From Myxococcales bacterium (GTDB taxonomy: Bacteria; Myxococcota_A; UBA9160; UBA4427): a DNA stretch of 64,000 nucleotides. Position 1 is the first letter of the stretch, and each line of letters starts with the position of its first letter. Both the position numbers and the translations under genes were made by a program. The stretch spans positions 1 to 64,000 of the forward strand of contig JAAZXM010000015.1 of assembly GCA_014240165.1 (NCBI GenBank), written 5' to 3'. The notes beneath the pieces are model-generated. The model saw only the letters and a program-made list of their open reading frames with translations, had not been told where the DNA came from and ran no database searches. Shown one piece after another: positions 54,625 to 64,000 of the stretch.

Positions 54625-55828
54625 GTTTCTACCGCGCCACGATTTCAATAAGTTGAACCGGCTGCCGCCCTATGTGCTCTCGGAGGTGACCGACCTGACC
54701 CGGGCTGCCCGGCGCAACGGGGAAGACATCGTCGATCTGGGCATGGGAAACCCGGATCTTCCGACCCCGCCCCATGTGGTGGAGAAAATCGTCGAGGCCG
54801 CGCGGGATCCGCGCAATCACCGCTATTCGTCCTCCCAGGGGATTCCGAACCTGCGCGTAGCCGTGACCGAGTGGTACGACCGCCGGCATGGCGTGAAATT
54901 GGACCCCGACCGGGAGGCCATCGCGGTCATCGGCGCCAAGGAGGGGCTCAGTCATTTCGTCTTGATGACCATCGGCGCCGGGGATGTGGTGCTGGTGCCC
55001 GACCCCGCCTACCCGATTCACCAATACTCGGTCATCATCGCGGGCGGGGATCTGCGCACGGTTCCCCTCACCGGAGCCCAGGATTTCTTCGCCAATCTCG
55101 AAGAAGCGGTGAGCCTGACCTGGCCCCGGCCGAAAATGCTGATTCTCTCGTTCCCCGCCAATCCCACCACCCACGTGGTGGACGTCGCCTTCTTCGAGCG
55201 CGTGGTGGATTTCGCGCGAACCCATAACCTGATGGTCCTTCACGATTTCGCCTATGCCGAGGTGGCCTTCGACGGTTGCAAGCCTCCCAGTATCCTGGAG
55301 GTCCCCGGTGCCAAGGAAATCGCCATCGAGTTCGTGTCCCTGTCCAAGAGTCACTCCATGGCGGGCTGGCGCGTGGGTTTCGCGTGCGGAAATCCCGAGA
55401 TGATCCACGCCCTGCGCAGGATCAAGAGTTACCTGGATTACGGCATGCCCCAGGCGATTCAGATCGCAGCCATCACGGCGCTGCGGGGTCCCCAGGACTG
55501 CGTGGAGGAAAATGCCGAGGTCTACCGCGAGCGGCGCGACGTCTTGATCGACGGACTCGGCCAGGAAGGCGAGGGGCAATGGCTGATCGAGAAACCCCGG
55601 GCCACGATGTTCGTGTGGGCGCCGATTCCGGCGCCCCTTGAGTCCCTGGGCTCGTTGGAGTTCTCCAAATTGCTGCTGCGCGAGGCCAAGGTCGCGGTTT
55701 CTCCGGGGATCGGCTTCGGGAAGAGCGGGGAAGGGTTCGTGCGTTTCGCCCTGGTGGAGAATAAGAACCGGATTCGGCAGGCCGCCCGGGGCATTCGCCG
55801 ATTTCTCAAACAAGCAAGAGAGGCCTAG
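54617..55828 (+). CDS. alaC: PLP-dependent aminotransferase, AlaC-like
   Basis: A fold-type I class I/II aminotransferase of 403 residues. The PLP lysine is in [15 protein letters not shown], the substrate-binding segment is [18 protein letters not shown], and [11 protein letters not shown] holds the conserved Asn. The opening [15 protein letters not shown] is shared with AlaC/YfdZ proteins (glutamate-pyruvate aminotransferase). ATG 54617 overlaps the permease stop; the track start at 54542 lies inside the permease. Next to hom and thrC, an arrangement in which a link to aspartate-family amino acids is often proposed. Confidence 0.85.
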   Translation: MTEFLPRHDFNKLNRLPPYVLSEVTDLTRAARRNGEDIVDLGMGNPDLPTPPHVVEKIVEAARDPRNHRYSSSQGIPNLRVAVTEWYDRRHGVKLDPDREAIAVIGAKEGLSHFVLMTIGAGDVVLVPDPAYPIHQYSVIIAGGDLRTVPLTGAQDFFANLEEAVSLTWPRPKMLILSFPANPTTHVVDVAFFERVVDFARTHNLMVLHDFAYAEVAFDGCKPPSILEVPGAKEIAIEFVSLSKSHSMAGWRVGFACGNPEMIHALRRIKSYLDYGMPQAIQIAAITALRGPQDCVEENAEVYRERRDVLIDGLGQEGEGQWLIEKPRATMFVWAPIPAPLESLGSLEFSKLLLREAKVAVSPGIGFGKSGEGFVRFALVENKNRIRQAARGIRRFLKQAREA

Positions 55829-55836
55829 GGGTCGGC

Positions 55837-57177
55837 ATGGCGGTCAAGAGCGGGCGCAGTATTGGAGTGGGACTCATCGGTTTCGGCACCATCGGAACCG
55901 GGGTCGTGAAAGTTCTTGCCCAGAACGCTGCGGTGATCGAGCAGCGCCTGGGTTTCCCGTTGAAGATGGTGGCCATCGCGGATCTCGATACCGAGACCGA
56001 TCGCAAGGTCGACCTCGAGGGCGTTCGCTTCGACTCTGACGCCGAGGGCCTGATCGCCGCCCCGGACGTGGATATCGTGATCGAATTGGTGGGCGGCTAC
56101 GAGGTGGCCAAGCGCTTCATCCTCGCCGCAATCGCCGCCGGAAAGCCCGTTGTCACCGCGAATAAGGCGCTGCTGGCCCTTCACGGCAAGGAAATCTTCG
56201 CCGCGGCTGAGGCGGCGGGGGTGGACGTCGCTTTCGAGGCAGCGGTGGGGGGTGGCATTCCGATTCTTCGATCGCTTCGTGAAGGGCTCTCGGCCAATCA
56301 CATCGACAGCGTTCTGGGGATCCTCAACGGCACCACCAACTACGTACTCACCGAGATGGAGCGCACCGAGGAGGACTTCGAGGTGGTGCTCAAGCGGGCC
56401 CAGGAGTTGGGCTACGCCGAAGCGGATCCGACTTTCGATGTGGACGGCATCGACGCAGCCCACAAACTCGCGCTGCTCACCGCCATGGCTTTTGGGGCCG
56501 AACTCACCTACGAGCAGATCCCCACCGAGGGCATCCGACAACTCATGCCCATCGACTTCGAATTGGCGCGAGATTTCGGTTACAAGATCAAGCTGCTGGG
56601 GATCGCCAAATGTCGCCGGGAAGACGACGGCGTCGAGTGCATCGAAGCCCGGGTTCACCCCACCATGGTGGCGGCGGGCAGTATGCTGGCCAACGTGGAC
56701 GCCGCCATGAACGCCATCGAGGTTCGGGGAGACGCTGTGGGGCCGACCCTCTATTACGGTGCGGGCGCGGGGGAGATGCCGACCGCCAGCGCCGTGGTGG
56801 CCGATCTGATCGAGATTGCCCGGGAACTCCAACGCGGCGGTTCGGGCCCTGTGGCGCCGCTCTCCTATCTGCCGCATCACCTGGTGCCCAAGCCCCTGGT
56901 GGGTCTTGAGGAACTGAGCGGGCGCTTCTATCTGCGTTTCACTGCCGCCGACGAACCCGGGGTGCTGGGCCGAATCGCGGGCGCGCTGGGCGATGAGGGG
57001 GTGGGGATCCAGTCGGTCGTTCAACAGGGGGGAGCCGATTCCCCGGGATCGGTCCCGATTATCGTTTTGACCCACGAGGCCAGTGAGGCCGGGCTGGCCG
57101 CGGCTCTCGCGCGAGTGGACGACGAGCGCGAAGTGACGGCGCCCACCGTCGTGGTCCGCATCGAGGAGGGTGAATAA
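55837..57177 (+). CDS. hom: Homoserine dehydrogenase with ACT domain
   Basis: Reduces aspartate semialdehyde to homoserine. 446 residues. The NAD(P) fold begins [19 protein letters not shown]; the catalytic part has [29 protein letters not shown] and the family signature [23 protein letters not shown] with the active lysine. The C-terminal ACT domain ([33 protein letters not shown]) points to threonine feedback. Monofunctional, not fused to aspartokinase. ATG 55837, eight bases after alaC; three bases before thrC. Confidence 0.97.
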   Translation: MAVKSGRSIGVGLIGFGTIGTGVVKVLAQNAAVIEQRLGFPLKMVAIADLDTETDRKVDLEGVRFDSDAEGLIAAPDVDIVIELVGGYEVAKRFILAAIAAGKPVVTANKALLALHGKEIFAAAEAAGVDVAFEAAVGGGIPILRSLREGLSANHIDSVLGILNGTTNYVLTEMERTEEDFEVVLKRAQELGYAEADPTFDVDGIDAAHKLALLTAMAFGAELTYEQIPTEGIRQLMPIDFELARDFGYKIKLLGIAKCRREDDGVECIEARVHPTMVAAGSMLANVDAAMNAIEVRGDAVGPTLYYGAGAGEMPTASAVVADLIEIARELQRGGSGPVAPLSYLPHHLVPKPLVGLEELSGRFYLRFTAADEPGVLGRIAGALGDEGVGIQSVVQQGGADSPGSVPIIVLTHEASEAGLAAALARVDDEREVTAPTVVVRIEEGE

Positions 57178-57179
57178 CC

Positions 57180-58529
57180 ATGGCCGCTCAGCCCAAAGGC
57201 CAGGCCTGGTTCGAGAGCCTCGCCGACCCCTCGGAGCGCTACGGACTCGACGAGATCGTCTATACCGACCAGAGCGGCGGGCTTCTCCAGGTCGTGCACG
57301 ACATGGACGCCCTCAAAGAGCGTTCGGCGGATGAATGGAAGCAGCTTTTTGATCAGCGAGCCCGGCGCACCGAATGGCCCTATGGCTCCGGGGTCTGGGG
57401 CAAGAAGGAATGGGTTCTGCCCGATATCAAGCCCGACAACGTGGTGTCCATGTACGAGGGCTACACGAATCTTTTCTGGGCCGAGCGCTACGGGCGGGAG
57501 ATCGGGCTCAACGATCTTTGGATCAAGCTCTGCGGCAACTCCCATACCGGAAGTTTCAAGGATCTGGGGATGACGGTTCTCGTATCTCAGGTCAAGGAGA
57601 TGATCGCCCAGGGGGCGGAGATTCCCGCCGTGGCGTGCGCGTCCACCGGGGATACCTCCGCGGCGCTGGCCGCCTATGCGGCGGCGGCCTCGATTCCCTC
57701 GGTGGTCTTCCTGCCCCGGGGAAAGATTTCCCTCGCCCAACTGATTCAGCCCGTGGCCAACGGGGCCATCGTTTTCGCGCTGGATACGGATTTCGACGGC
57801 TGCATGAAGATCGTCCGGGAGGTTTCGGAACGCGACGGGGTCTATCTCGCGAACTCCATGAACAGCCTGCGGATCGAAGGTCAGAAGACGGTCGGGATCG
57901 AAATCCTGGAGCAACTCGATTGGAACGTTCCCGATTGGATCGTGATTCCCGGAGGCAATCTCGGCAACGTGTCGGCCCTCGCCAAGGGACTCGACATGCT
58001 GCTGGACCTCGGCCTGATCGACCGCAAACCCCGCATCTGCGTGGGGCAGGCCCAGGCGGCGAACCCGCTCTACCTCGCCTACAAGAAGGATTTCGAGGTC
58101 TTTGAACCCATTGCGGCGCGCCCCACGGTGGCTTCGGCGATCCAGATCGGCGACCCGGTTTCCCGGGATAAGGCCATCGATGCCCTCCGGCGCTATGACG
58201 GGGTGGTGGAGGAGGCCAGCGAGGCGGAAATCGTCGAGGCCTGCGCGGCAGCGGATCGCACGGGGCTCTTCAACTGCCCCCATACGGGAGTGGCCCTGGT
58301 CGCCATGCAGAAATTGCTGAAGAGCGGTCAGATCCACAAAGACGAAAAGGTCGTGGTGGTCTCGACTGCACATGGCCTCAAGTTCACGGACTTCAAACGC
58401 GATTATCACGAGATGACGCTCGAGGGTCCGTCCCCGCTGCACGCCAACCCTCCGATCGAGTTGTCCGCGCGCTATGACGATGTCCGGGATCGGATGCTGC
58501 GAGAGATTGATCTCCGGTTCGGGAGTTGA
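57180..58529 (+). CDS. thrC: Threonine synthase
   Basis: Makes threonine from phosphohomoserine. 449 residues. The PLP lysine lies in [46 protein letters not shown] is the phosphate-binding neighbourhood, and [14 protein letters not shown] the cofactor loop. The long, N-extended form resembles the bacterial class with [12 protein letters not shown] 57180, two bases after hom. No thrB (homoserine kinase) in the window, so that step is encoded elsewhere. Confidence 0.96.
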   Translation: MAAQPKGQAWFESLADPSERYGLDEIVYTDQSGGLLQVVHDMDALKERSADEWKQLFDQRARRTEWPYGSGVWGKKEWVLPDIKPDNVVSMYEGYTNLFWAERYGREIGLNDLWIKLCGNSHTGSFKDLGMTVLVSQVKEMIAQGAEIPAVACASTGDTSAALAAYAAAASIPSVVFLPRGKISLAQLIQPVANGAIVFALDTDFDGCMKIVREVSERDGVYLANSMNSLRIEGQKTVGIEILEQLDWNVPDWIVIPGGNLGNVSALAKGLDMLLDLGLIDRKPRICVGQAQAANPLYLAYKKDFEVFEPIAARPTVASAIQIGDPVSRDKAIDALRRYDGVVEEASEAEIVEACAAADRTGLFNCPHTGVALVAMQKLLKSGQIHKDEKVVVVSTAHGLKFTDFKRDYHEMTLEGPSPLHANPPIELSARYDDVRDRMLREIDLRFGS

Positions 58530-58533
58530 GTGA

Positions 58534-61350
58534 TTGAAACTCGCTCTCGTGGCGGCCCTGATGGCGACAGCGACCCTGGGCCAGTCGGGCAATGGCTGGC
58601 AGGAAACGCTGGATGATGTGGTGCGTGGCGTGGTCGTGCTGCGCGTCAACTCGCCGAGGGCCTTCGACGGGCAGAGTCCGGGCTAAGCCACCGCGACCGG
58701 CTTCGTTGTGGATGCCGAACAGGGACTGATTCTCACCAATCGGCACGTGGTGACCACCGGGCCGGTGGTGGCCGAAGCGGTGCTTCTCGATAACGAGGAA
58801 GTACCGGTTCAGGCGGTCTATCGCGATCCGGTTCACGATTTCGGGTTCTTTCGATTCGATCCGAAGGATGTCGAGTTCATGAAGCTCCGGGAACTCGAAC
58901 TCGCCCCGGAGCGGGCCCGGGTGGGGCGGGAAATTCGAGTGGTGGGAAACGACGCCGGCGAGAAACTCGCGATCCTGCCGGGCACCATCGCTCGCCTGGA
59001 TCGCCGCGCCCCGGATTATGGGCCGGAATCCTGGAACGACTTCAATACCTTCTACATCCAGGCGGCCTCGGGGACCTCCGGCGGATCGTCGGGCTCTCCC
59101 GTGGTGGATATCGACGGCAAGGTGGTGGCCATCAACGCCGCGGGCAAGCGAACCGCGGCGTCGAGTTTCTTCCTGCCTCTCGATCGGGTCAAGCGCGCCT
59201 TGGACCTGTTGAGACGAGGCGAGCCTGTCTCTCGCGGGACGCTTCAGACTGTTTTCAGCTATCAGCCCTACGACGAGGTCAGGCGCCTGGGCGTGCGTCG
59301 ATCAACCGAATCTGCCGCCCGCAAGGCCTTCGCCGAAGGGACGGGCATGATCGTCGTGGGCGAAGTGGTACCCGAGGGCCCGGCGGACGGGATTCTCGAG
59401 CCGGGCGACGTGGTGGTTCGCATCAACGAGAAAAGGGTCGGGGGCTTTATCGACCTCGAAGCCGTTTTCGATGAGTCGGTGGGCGAGCAGGTGCGCTTGG
59501 AAGTCGAGCGGGGAGGCGAACCCCTGAGCCTGGAGGTCCAGGTGGATGACCTCCACGCCCTGATTCCTTCGGATTACGTGGAGGTGGGTGGGGCGGTGCT
59601 GAATCCGCTGTCCTACCACATGGCGCGCAATTACTCGGTGCCCGCCCGGGGCGTCTACCTGGCCAACCCCGGTTTCATGTTCTCCCGTGCCCGGTTGCCC
59701 CCGGGTTCCGTGTTGACCGGCGTAAACGGTGTGCCCACCCCGACCCTGGACGTTTTCGAGGCCGAGATGGCCCAATATCCGGAAGGGGAGCGCGTGCCCA
59801 TCCGCTTCCATCTTCTGAGCAACCCCCGAGCACCGGGGGTTGGGGTGGTTCGTATTTCCCGGCGCTGGTTCTCCATGCAGCACTGCGCCCGGAACGATTC
59901 GACGGGTCGCTGGCCCTGCGAGGTGTCTCCCGAGGCTCCCCAGGCTTGGCCACCTGAACCGGCCACCACCAAGATGGAGACCGAGGGGCCCCGGGCGGTT
60001 GAAGCCCTGGCGCCTTCCCTGGTTTTGGTGACCTACGATATTCCGTTCCTGATCGACGGGGTCCATCACGATCGTTTCATCGGGACCGGTCTCGTCGTGG
60101 ACGCTGAGAGGGGACTCGTGGTGGTGGATCGGGAAACCGTTCCCGTCGCCTTGGGACAACTTTCCCTGACCTTCGGCGCCTCGGTGGAGGTTCCGGGTGA
60201 AGTCGTTTACCTGCATCCCGAACATAATTTCGCCGTGGTCCGCTATACGCCCGAACTGCTGGGAGATTCTCCGGTGCGCAGCGCTCGCTTCCGAGACGAT
60301 GAAATCGCCGCGGGGGATCCCGCTTGGCTGGTGGGCATGTCCAGTGACCAGCGCATCGTCTCGAGGGAAACCCGGGTCGCCCGGCGTGAGCCCGTCTCCC
60401 TGCCGCCGCCCTTTCCGCCTCGCTTTCGCGACAGCAATGTCGAACTCATCATGCTCGAGGATACGACGCCCACCGTCGGCGGGGTTTTGGCCGATCGAAA
60501 GGGCCGGGTGCGTGCGCTCTGGGCCTCTTTCTCCCTGGGCGAAGGCATGGGCGCCGAGGAGTTCTTTGCGGGTATTCCGTCCCGCACGATTCAGGAAGTG
60601 GTCGCGGTCCTGCGCAGGGGAGAACCGGTCCGGTGGCGTTCGCTCGGAGTGGAACTCAGGCCGCTGACCTTGGCGGAAGCCCGCAGCCGCGGCCTTTCCG
60701 ATGCCCAGGCCCGGCTGCTCGAAAAACACGATCCCAAGGGCAGGCGAGTGCTCTCCGTCCTGCGCGTGAGCGCGGGCAGCCCGTCTGCGAAGTTGCTGCG
60801 CGCAGGCGATCTGCTGCTCTCGGTGGACGGGCAAGCGGTGACTCGCTTCCACGAGGTGGAAGTGGCCTCCATGCGGGACGAAGTGGTGTTGAGGGTGCTT
60901 CGCGAGGGCCGGGAACTCGAACTCACCGTGCCCACCGAGGCGCTCTCGGGAGACGGGACCGGGCGCGGCGTACTCTGGGCCGGCACCCTGCTGCAGAAGC
61001 CTCCGCCCGCCCTCGCGCGGGATCACTCCCTGCCGCGCAGCGGCGTCTACATCGCGCGTTATTGGTTCGGCTCTCCCGCGAATCGCTACGGACTGAACGC
61101 GACAAGCCGCATCATCGAGGTGAACGGCGAGCCGACCCCCGACCTCGACCGCTTCCTGGCGGCGGTGGCGGACACGCCGGATCGAGGCTCGGTCCGGCTG
61201 AAAATGCTCGATCTCGAGGGCCGCACCCGGGTCAAGACCCTCAAACTCGATCTCGAATACTGGCCCACCTGGGAACTGCTGCGCGGGCCGAACGGTTGGG
61301 AGCGGGTTCGGATCTCGGCGCCCCCGGGTGAGAAAGCGTCATCTCCCTAG
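58534..61350 (+). pseudogene. Double-HtrA protease of the Nma111 type, broken by an in-frame TAA
   Basis: One frame runs from TTG 58534 to 61350 with a single TAA at 58684-58686. Codons 1-20 look like a signal peptide (LKLALVAALMATATLG), then DDVVRGVVVLRVN, then the stop, then ATATGFVVDAEQGLILTNRHVV. Order after that: active serine-protease domain with NRHVV (His), YRDPVHDFGF (Asp) and GSSGSPVVD (Ser); PDZ 1 and 2; a second, degenerate protease domain without His or Ser; PDZ 3 and 4. This is the layout and much of the wording of fungal Nma111. The track shows only the 880 residues from ATG 58708, which lack the start of the first beta-barrel. Five bases after thrC. Confidence 0.8.
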
Positions 61351-61361
61351 CAGCGGGCGGG

Positions 61362-62714
61362 TCAGATCAACTTCTCCAGGAGCAGGGTGGCGATGCCCAG
61401 GAAGGAGAAGAACCCGAGCGCATCGGTAAAGAAGGTCACCAGGACGCCTGCCCCGACGGCCGGGTCCTGGCCCAGGGCCTTCAGGAGCAACGGGATGGCG
61501 GCTCCGAGAAGGCTGGCTACCGCCATGGTGATGATCATCGCAAGCAGCAGAACGACGCCCAGCACGGGGTTGCCCTGCCAGAGGTAGGCGATGAAGCCCG
61601 AAAGGATTCCCGCTGCCGTCCCGACAACCAGGCCCACCCACAATTCCTTCCCGACGGCGCGGAGACCGCTCGAGAACTCGATCTCACCCAAGGCGATCGA
61701 CCGGGTGATGACCGTCAGGGCTTGGATGCCGCCGTTTCCGCCGATGCCCGCCACCACCGGGAGAAAGACCGCGAGGCTGACGAGTTGATCGAGCGTGGAT
61801 TCGAAGAGGCCTACGACGAAGGCGGCGGTAAAGGCGGTTCCCAGGTTGACGATCATCCACGGCAGGCGTTTGCTGATGGAGACCCGGGCCGCGGTAAAGA
61901 CACGATCCGCTTCGGAGAGTCCAGCGAGGTGGTAGATGTCCTCGGTGGCTTCCTCGGTGATGACATCGATGACGTCATCCACGGTGATTATGCCCACCAT
62001 GCGATCGTCAGGGTCTGTTACCGGGAGCGCGAGCAGGTCGTAGCGGGCCACCAGGCGAGCGGCCTCTTCCTGGTCCGCTTCAGACGAAATGCTGATGGAT
62101 TCGGGAACCATCAGGGTGCCCACGCTTGTCTCCGGGGGAACGGAGACCAATTTGCGAATGGGGACGACCCCCAGCAGATGTTTCGCTTCATCGACCACGT
62201 AGAGGTGCAGGGCCGAGTCGCCGGTTTCCCCCTCCTGGCGAATCGCTTCGATGGCTTCCTGGGCGGTCATTTCCTGCCGAAGCGCGATGAAATGAGTGAC
62301 CATCGCGCGCCCGGCGCTGTCCGGGGGGTAGAGTTCGGCGTGTCGGAGTTCGCTGCGCAAGGGAGCCGGAAGCGCTTGCTGAACACTCTCGCGTCGATCT
62401 TCCGCCAGATGCTCGACGAGCAGCAACATATCGTCGATCTCCAGTCGCGCGAGAATCTCGGCAAGTCGGGTGTCCCGAACAGCTTCGAGGATTTCGGGCA
62501 GCAGTTCCGGAGGCAGGTCGGCCAGGAGCGGTGCGGCGCGGTGCCGGGCGAAGAGCAGGTCGATCAGCCGCCTGATCTGGTCGGAGGAGAGATCGCCCAA
62601 TAGGGGGCCTAGGCTCGAGGGGTGAAGTTCCGCGAGGCGTTCCTCGGCCAGGGCATCGTCTTCGCCGCTGAGCAGGCGTTCGAGGAAGTCCGCTGTGATG
62701 TCCTGTTCCGCCAT
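61362..62714 (-). CDS. mgtE: Magnesium transporter MgtE
   Basis: A Mg2+-gated Mg2+ channel of the inner membrane. 450 residues: the N domain of helical repeats (LHPSSLGPLLGDLSSDQIRRLIDLL...), two CBS domains (about 138-255, with VPIRKLVSVPPETSVGTLMV and GIITVDDVIDVITEEATEDIYHLAGL), the plug helix and five membrane segments, with the pore motif GGNGGIQALTVITRSIALGEI. ATG 62714. Convergent with the protease gene, 11 bases apart. I looked for an M-box in its leader and found none that I can support. Confidence 0.96.
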   Translation of the reverse strand: MAEQDITADFLERLLSGEDDALAEERLAELHPSSLGPLLGDLSSDQIRRLIDLLFARHRAAPLLADLPPELLPEILEAVRDTRLAEILARLEIDDMLLLVEHLAEDRRESVQQALPAPLRSELRHAELYPPDSAGRAMVTHFIALRQEMTAQEAIEAIRQEGETGDSALHLYVVDEAKHLLGVVPIRKLVSVPPETSVGTLMVPESISISSEADQEEAARLVARYDLLALPVTDPDDRMVGIITVDDVIDVITEEATEDIYHLAGLSEADRVFTAARVSISKRLPWMIVNLGTAFTAAFVVGLFESTLDQLVSLAVFLPVVAGIGGNGGIQALTVITRSIALGEIEFSSGLRAVGKELWVGLVVGTAAGILSGFIAYLWQGNPVLGVVLLLAMIITMAVASLLGAAIPLLLKALGQDPAVGAGVLVTFFTDALGFFSFLGIATLLLEKLI

Positions 62715-63390
62715 GGGGTCTCCGCGCGCCGGCGCCGGGTTGAGGGAGTCTATGGGATTGATCGGCGGGAGTTCGCTTCAAGCCAAGAGGGGAAGAACAT
62801 GTCTTGGTCGAGGGCGGCTGAGGGTGTACCGGAGCGGCTCCGCCCGAAGGAGCGCCGAGTCATTAACCCAGATCAGAGCGATTCTCTACCTGCGGGCTCT
62901 GCGCCTCAGTTGCGGATCAAAAGGAGACGTTGCGCATGAAATCGGTCCATGCGGAGTCGGTCTGGTTCGGTCGGCGCCATGGGTAGCGAGTGGGCTTCGG
63001 CGGGACAGCACCCCGCCGTTTGGTCCTCGAAGCAGATTGCAGACCTGCAACGAAGCGGATAATTCATGCGGAATTGCGTGTTGTTGTTGATTCTCTCAGG
63101 TCTTTCCCCGTTGCGCGTATCGCCCTGAGCGATGACTCTTTCCAGGCGGTGACGGGATTTGGGACCCCTCACCTGGAGAGGCTGAAAAAAACATCTCTTC
63201 TACGTCGGAGAGAGTGAAGATCTTCAGGCCGCAAGCCGATACCCAGTACTAGAAAAGAAGCAAGGGTGGCTCAGCCGAGGCTCGATTGATGGACGCAGGT
63301 ACGACGACGACAAGCCGAAGCTGCATCGCGCCCAACGAAGGCGCGAACTCAAATTCAAAGTTGAACCTGAATGGGTAGCGGAGAAGCAAA
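62715..63390. other. Gap between mgtE and khpA, largely unexplained
   Basis: A 676-base stretch with the mgtE leader on one side and the khpA leader on the other. It holds the frameshifted ORF described separately (62990-63413) and a few very small frames with ribosome-site-like starts: AGGAG before ATG 62937 (16 codons) and ATG 63067 (20 codons, hydrophobic). None is recognisable. No tRNA or known riboswitch is evident on either strand. Confidence 0.4.
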
Positions 63391-63413
63391 ATGATGATGA
63401 AGCAACTCGTTGA
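62990..63413 (+). pseudogene. Possible frameshifted small gene ahead of khpA
   Basis: A GTG-started frame (62990-63217 in the track) runs into seven A bases at 63185-63191 and soon stops. In the +1 frame, right after the A run, 75 codons stay open to a TGA at 63411-63413 but have no start codon. Removing one A would join the two into about 140 residues ending in a charged tail (KPKLHRAQRRRELKFKV). I do not recognise the product. Explanations: a frameshift mutation, a sequencing error, slippage on the A run, or chance. The tail overlaps the khpA start by 23 bases. Confidence 0.3.
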
Positions 63414-63630
63414 AGACATTGTGCATGCTTTGGTGGACAAGCCGAGCGAAGTCCAGCTCAAGGAAGTAATCGGCGACCACGCACACCTGCTGGAGCTTCG
63501 GGTGGCCAGAGATGATCTCGGCAAGGTCATTGGCAAGGGTGGCGCGCACGCCTCAGCGATTCGCACGCTGATGACAGCTGCCAGTGGCAAGGAAAAGAAG
63601 CGCTACATCCTCGAGATCATCGAGGACTGA
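63391..63630 (+). CDS. khpA: KH-domain RNA-binding protein KhpA
   Basis: A 79-residue single KH-domain protein. The GxxG loop is in VIGKGGAHASAIRTLM; the opening LVEDIVHALVDKPSEVQLKEV and ending KRYILEIIED are typical of KhpA (YlqC). KhpA pairs with KhpB/Jag in Gram-positives and binds many RNAs. It usually sits beside rpsP, rimM and trmD; none of these is seen in this window. The start is a triple ATG from 63391, with GGAG seven bases upstream. Confidence 0.93.
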   Translation: MMMKQLVEDIVHALVDKPSEVQLKEVIGDHAHLLELRVARDDLGKVIGKGGAHASAIRTLMTAASGKEKKRYILEIIED

Positions 63631-63840
63631 TGTCCGGCGGGGGCGAGGTCGCCAACGTCTCGCCTTCGCGCTCGATCTTCGCTGCTTTGCCGCATCGCCG
63701 CGAGCGCGGGATCGCATCAGTTCAAAGCCGGAATTGAATTTTCGGCGCGGTCGAACAGTTTTTCGGCTGTTTTTGGCGGCGTTGAACGATTTTTTTTTCG
63801 CGCCCGAAACGGGCTTGGAAACGTCGTCCCACGATGCTCT

Positions 63841-63873
63841 GGGCACTTTCAATAAGGTGTTTGGAAAGTGCCC
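63841..63873. repeat. Perfect 10-base inverted repeat
   Basis: GGGCACTTTC (63841-63850) and GAAAGTGCCC (63864-63873) are exact reverse complements with a 13-base spacer. No T run follows on the plus strand. It lies about 45 bases before the promoter-like pair, so it could be an operator, a terminator for khpA needing Rho, or an RNA structure. Confidence 0.6.
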
Positions 63874-63918
63874 GGCGACTTGCACCAGAGAAGCGGCCCC
63901 CGGGGAGATTGGGCGCGC

Positions 63919-63947
63919 TTGACTTGGCCAGGGAGACTCACTAATCC
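63919..63947 (+). promoter_or_regulatory. Promoter-like pair near the right edge
   Basis: TTGACT (63919-63924) and TAATCC (63942-63947) are separated by 17 bases, the same -35 and spacing as the leuA promoter. T-rich tracts lie upstream at 63740-63800. The -10 box is weak. The gene it would serve lies beyond the window. Confidence 0.35.
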
Positions 63948-64000
63948 TTCGCCTTCGCCGAAACACGCCGGGCTGCAAGGACGTTCGCAGCTATAGCCAG

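Larger units (their letters stand above)
63631..64000. other. Right end of window: no gene recognised
   Basis: The 370 bases after khpA hold no recognisable protein; the ORFs drawn on either strand here (63553-63978 minus, 63584-63922 plus) overlap each other and khpA. The stretch 63740-63800 is T-rich (runs such as GTTTTTCGG and nine T in a row), unlike the GC-rich surroundings. A perfect hairpin and a promoter-like pair follow and are listed separately, so a new transcript may start near the edge. Confidence 0.4.

Noticed and set aside
59302-61026. 574-residue minus-strand ORF
   Set aside because: Antisense shadow of the Nma111-type protease gene.
62715-62990. M-box (Mg2+) or other riboswitch ahead of mgtE
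   Set aside because: I read the minus strand for the conserved M-box core and for other common riboswitch cores and found no convincing match.
62990-63413. rpsP (S16) before khpA
   Set aside because: The usual neighbour of khpA; none of the frames shows the S16 opening (RLxRxGxKKxPFYRIVVAD) even allowing for the frameshift.

Overview
The window is a GC-rich bacterial chromosome segment with no sign of phage, insertion sequences or CRISPR. Gene order (tuf, tRNA-Trp, secE, nusG, rplKAJL, rpoBC, str, S10, spc and alpha clusters run together, followed by argS, lepA, lepB and a pyrR-pyrB-pyrC-carAB operon) and the GTG/TTG start usage fit an uncultured lineage of the former Deltaproteobacteria (Myxococcota/Desulfobacterota/Binatota-like). 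That placement is inferred from synteny and protein flavour only; no search was run.

Layout. 1-11954: tail of a first tuf gene, tRNA-Trp, secE, nusG, rplK, rplA, rplJ, rplL, rpoB, rpoC. 11955-12591: a hairpin, a strong sigma70-type promoter and a long str leader. 12592-30450: one nearly unbroken plus-strand run of translation genes (rpsL, rpsG, fusA, second tuf, S10, spc and alpha clusters with secY, adk, map, rpoA). Within it rplC (L3), rplX (L24) and rpsN (S14) are missing from their canonical slots, with neighbours packed 2, 0 and 12 bp apart; infA and rpmG are also absent from places where they often occur. 30516-37507: a TlpA-like thioredoxin, a FtsB/DivIC-like protein, argS, a SPOR-domain membrane protein, an RmlD-like reductase, lepA and lepB. 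37560-45077: the pyrimidine operon, with a recognisable promoter and a PyrR-binding RNA hairpin that contains the pyrR ribosome binding site. 45129-47579: recG. 47611-49685: leuA behind a leucine-rich leader peptide and an attenuator. 49785-53132 (minus strand): membrane pyrophosphatase and a TSUP permease. 53212-61350: a tightly coupled run of APC permease, AlaC-like aminotransferase, hom, thrC, and a double-HtrA protease of the Nma111 type broken by one in-frame TAA. 61362-62714 (minus): mgtE. 62715-64000: a poorly explained region holding a frameshifted ORF, khpA, and a right end with a perfect hairpin and a promoter-like pair.

How it fits together. The left half is the transcription and translation core of the cell with the secretion gate (secY/secE), N-terminal Met removal (map) and nucleotide homeostasis (adk). 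The centre joins translation quality (lepA, argS), envelope and division functions (FtsB-like, SPOR, lepB) and pyrimidine synthesis. The right half handles branched-chain and aspartate-family amino acids, ion and pyrophosphate energetics, Mg2+ uptake and protein quality control.

Most notable: the gaps in the ribosomal protein clusters, the two RNA switches (PyrR translational hairpin, leucine attenuator) and the bacterial Nma111-type protease with a single nonsense codon.
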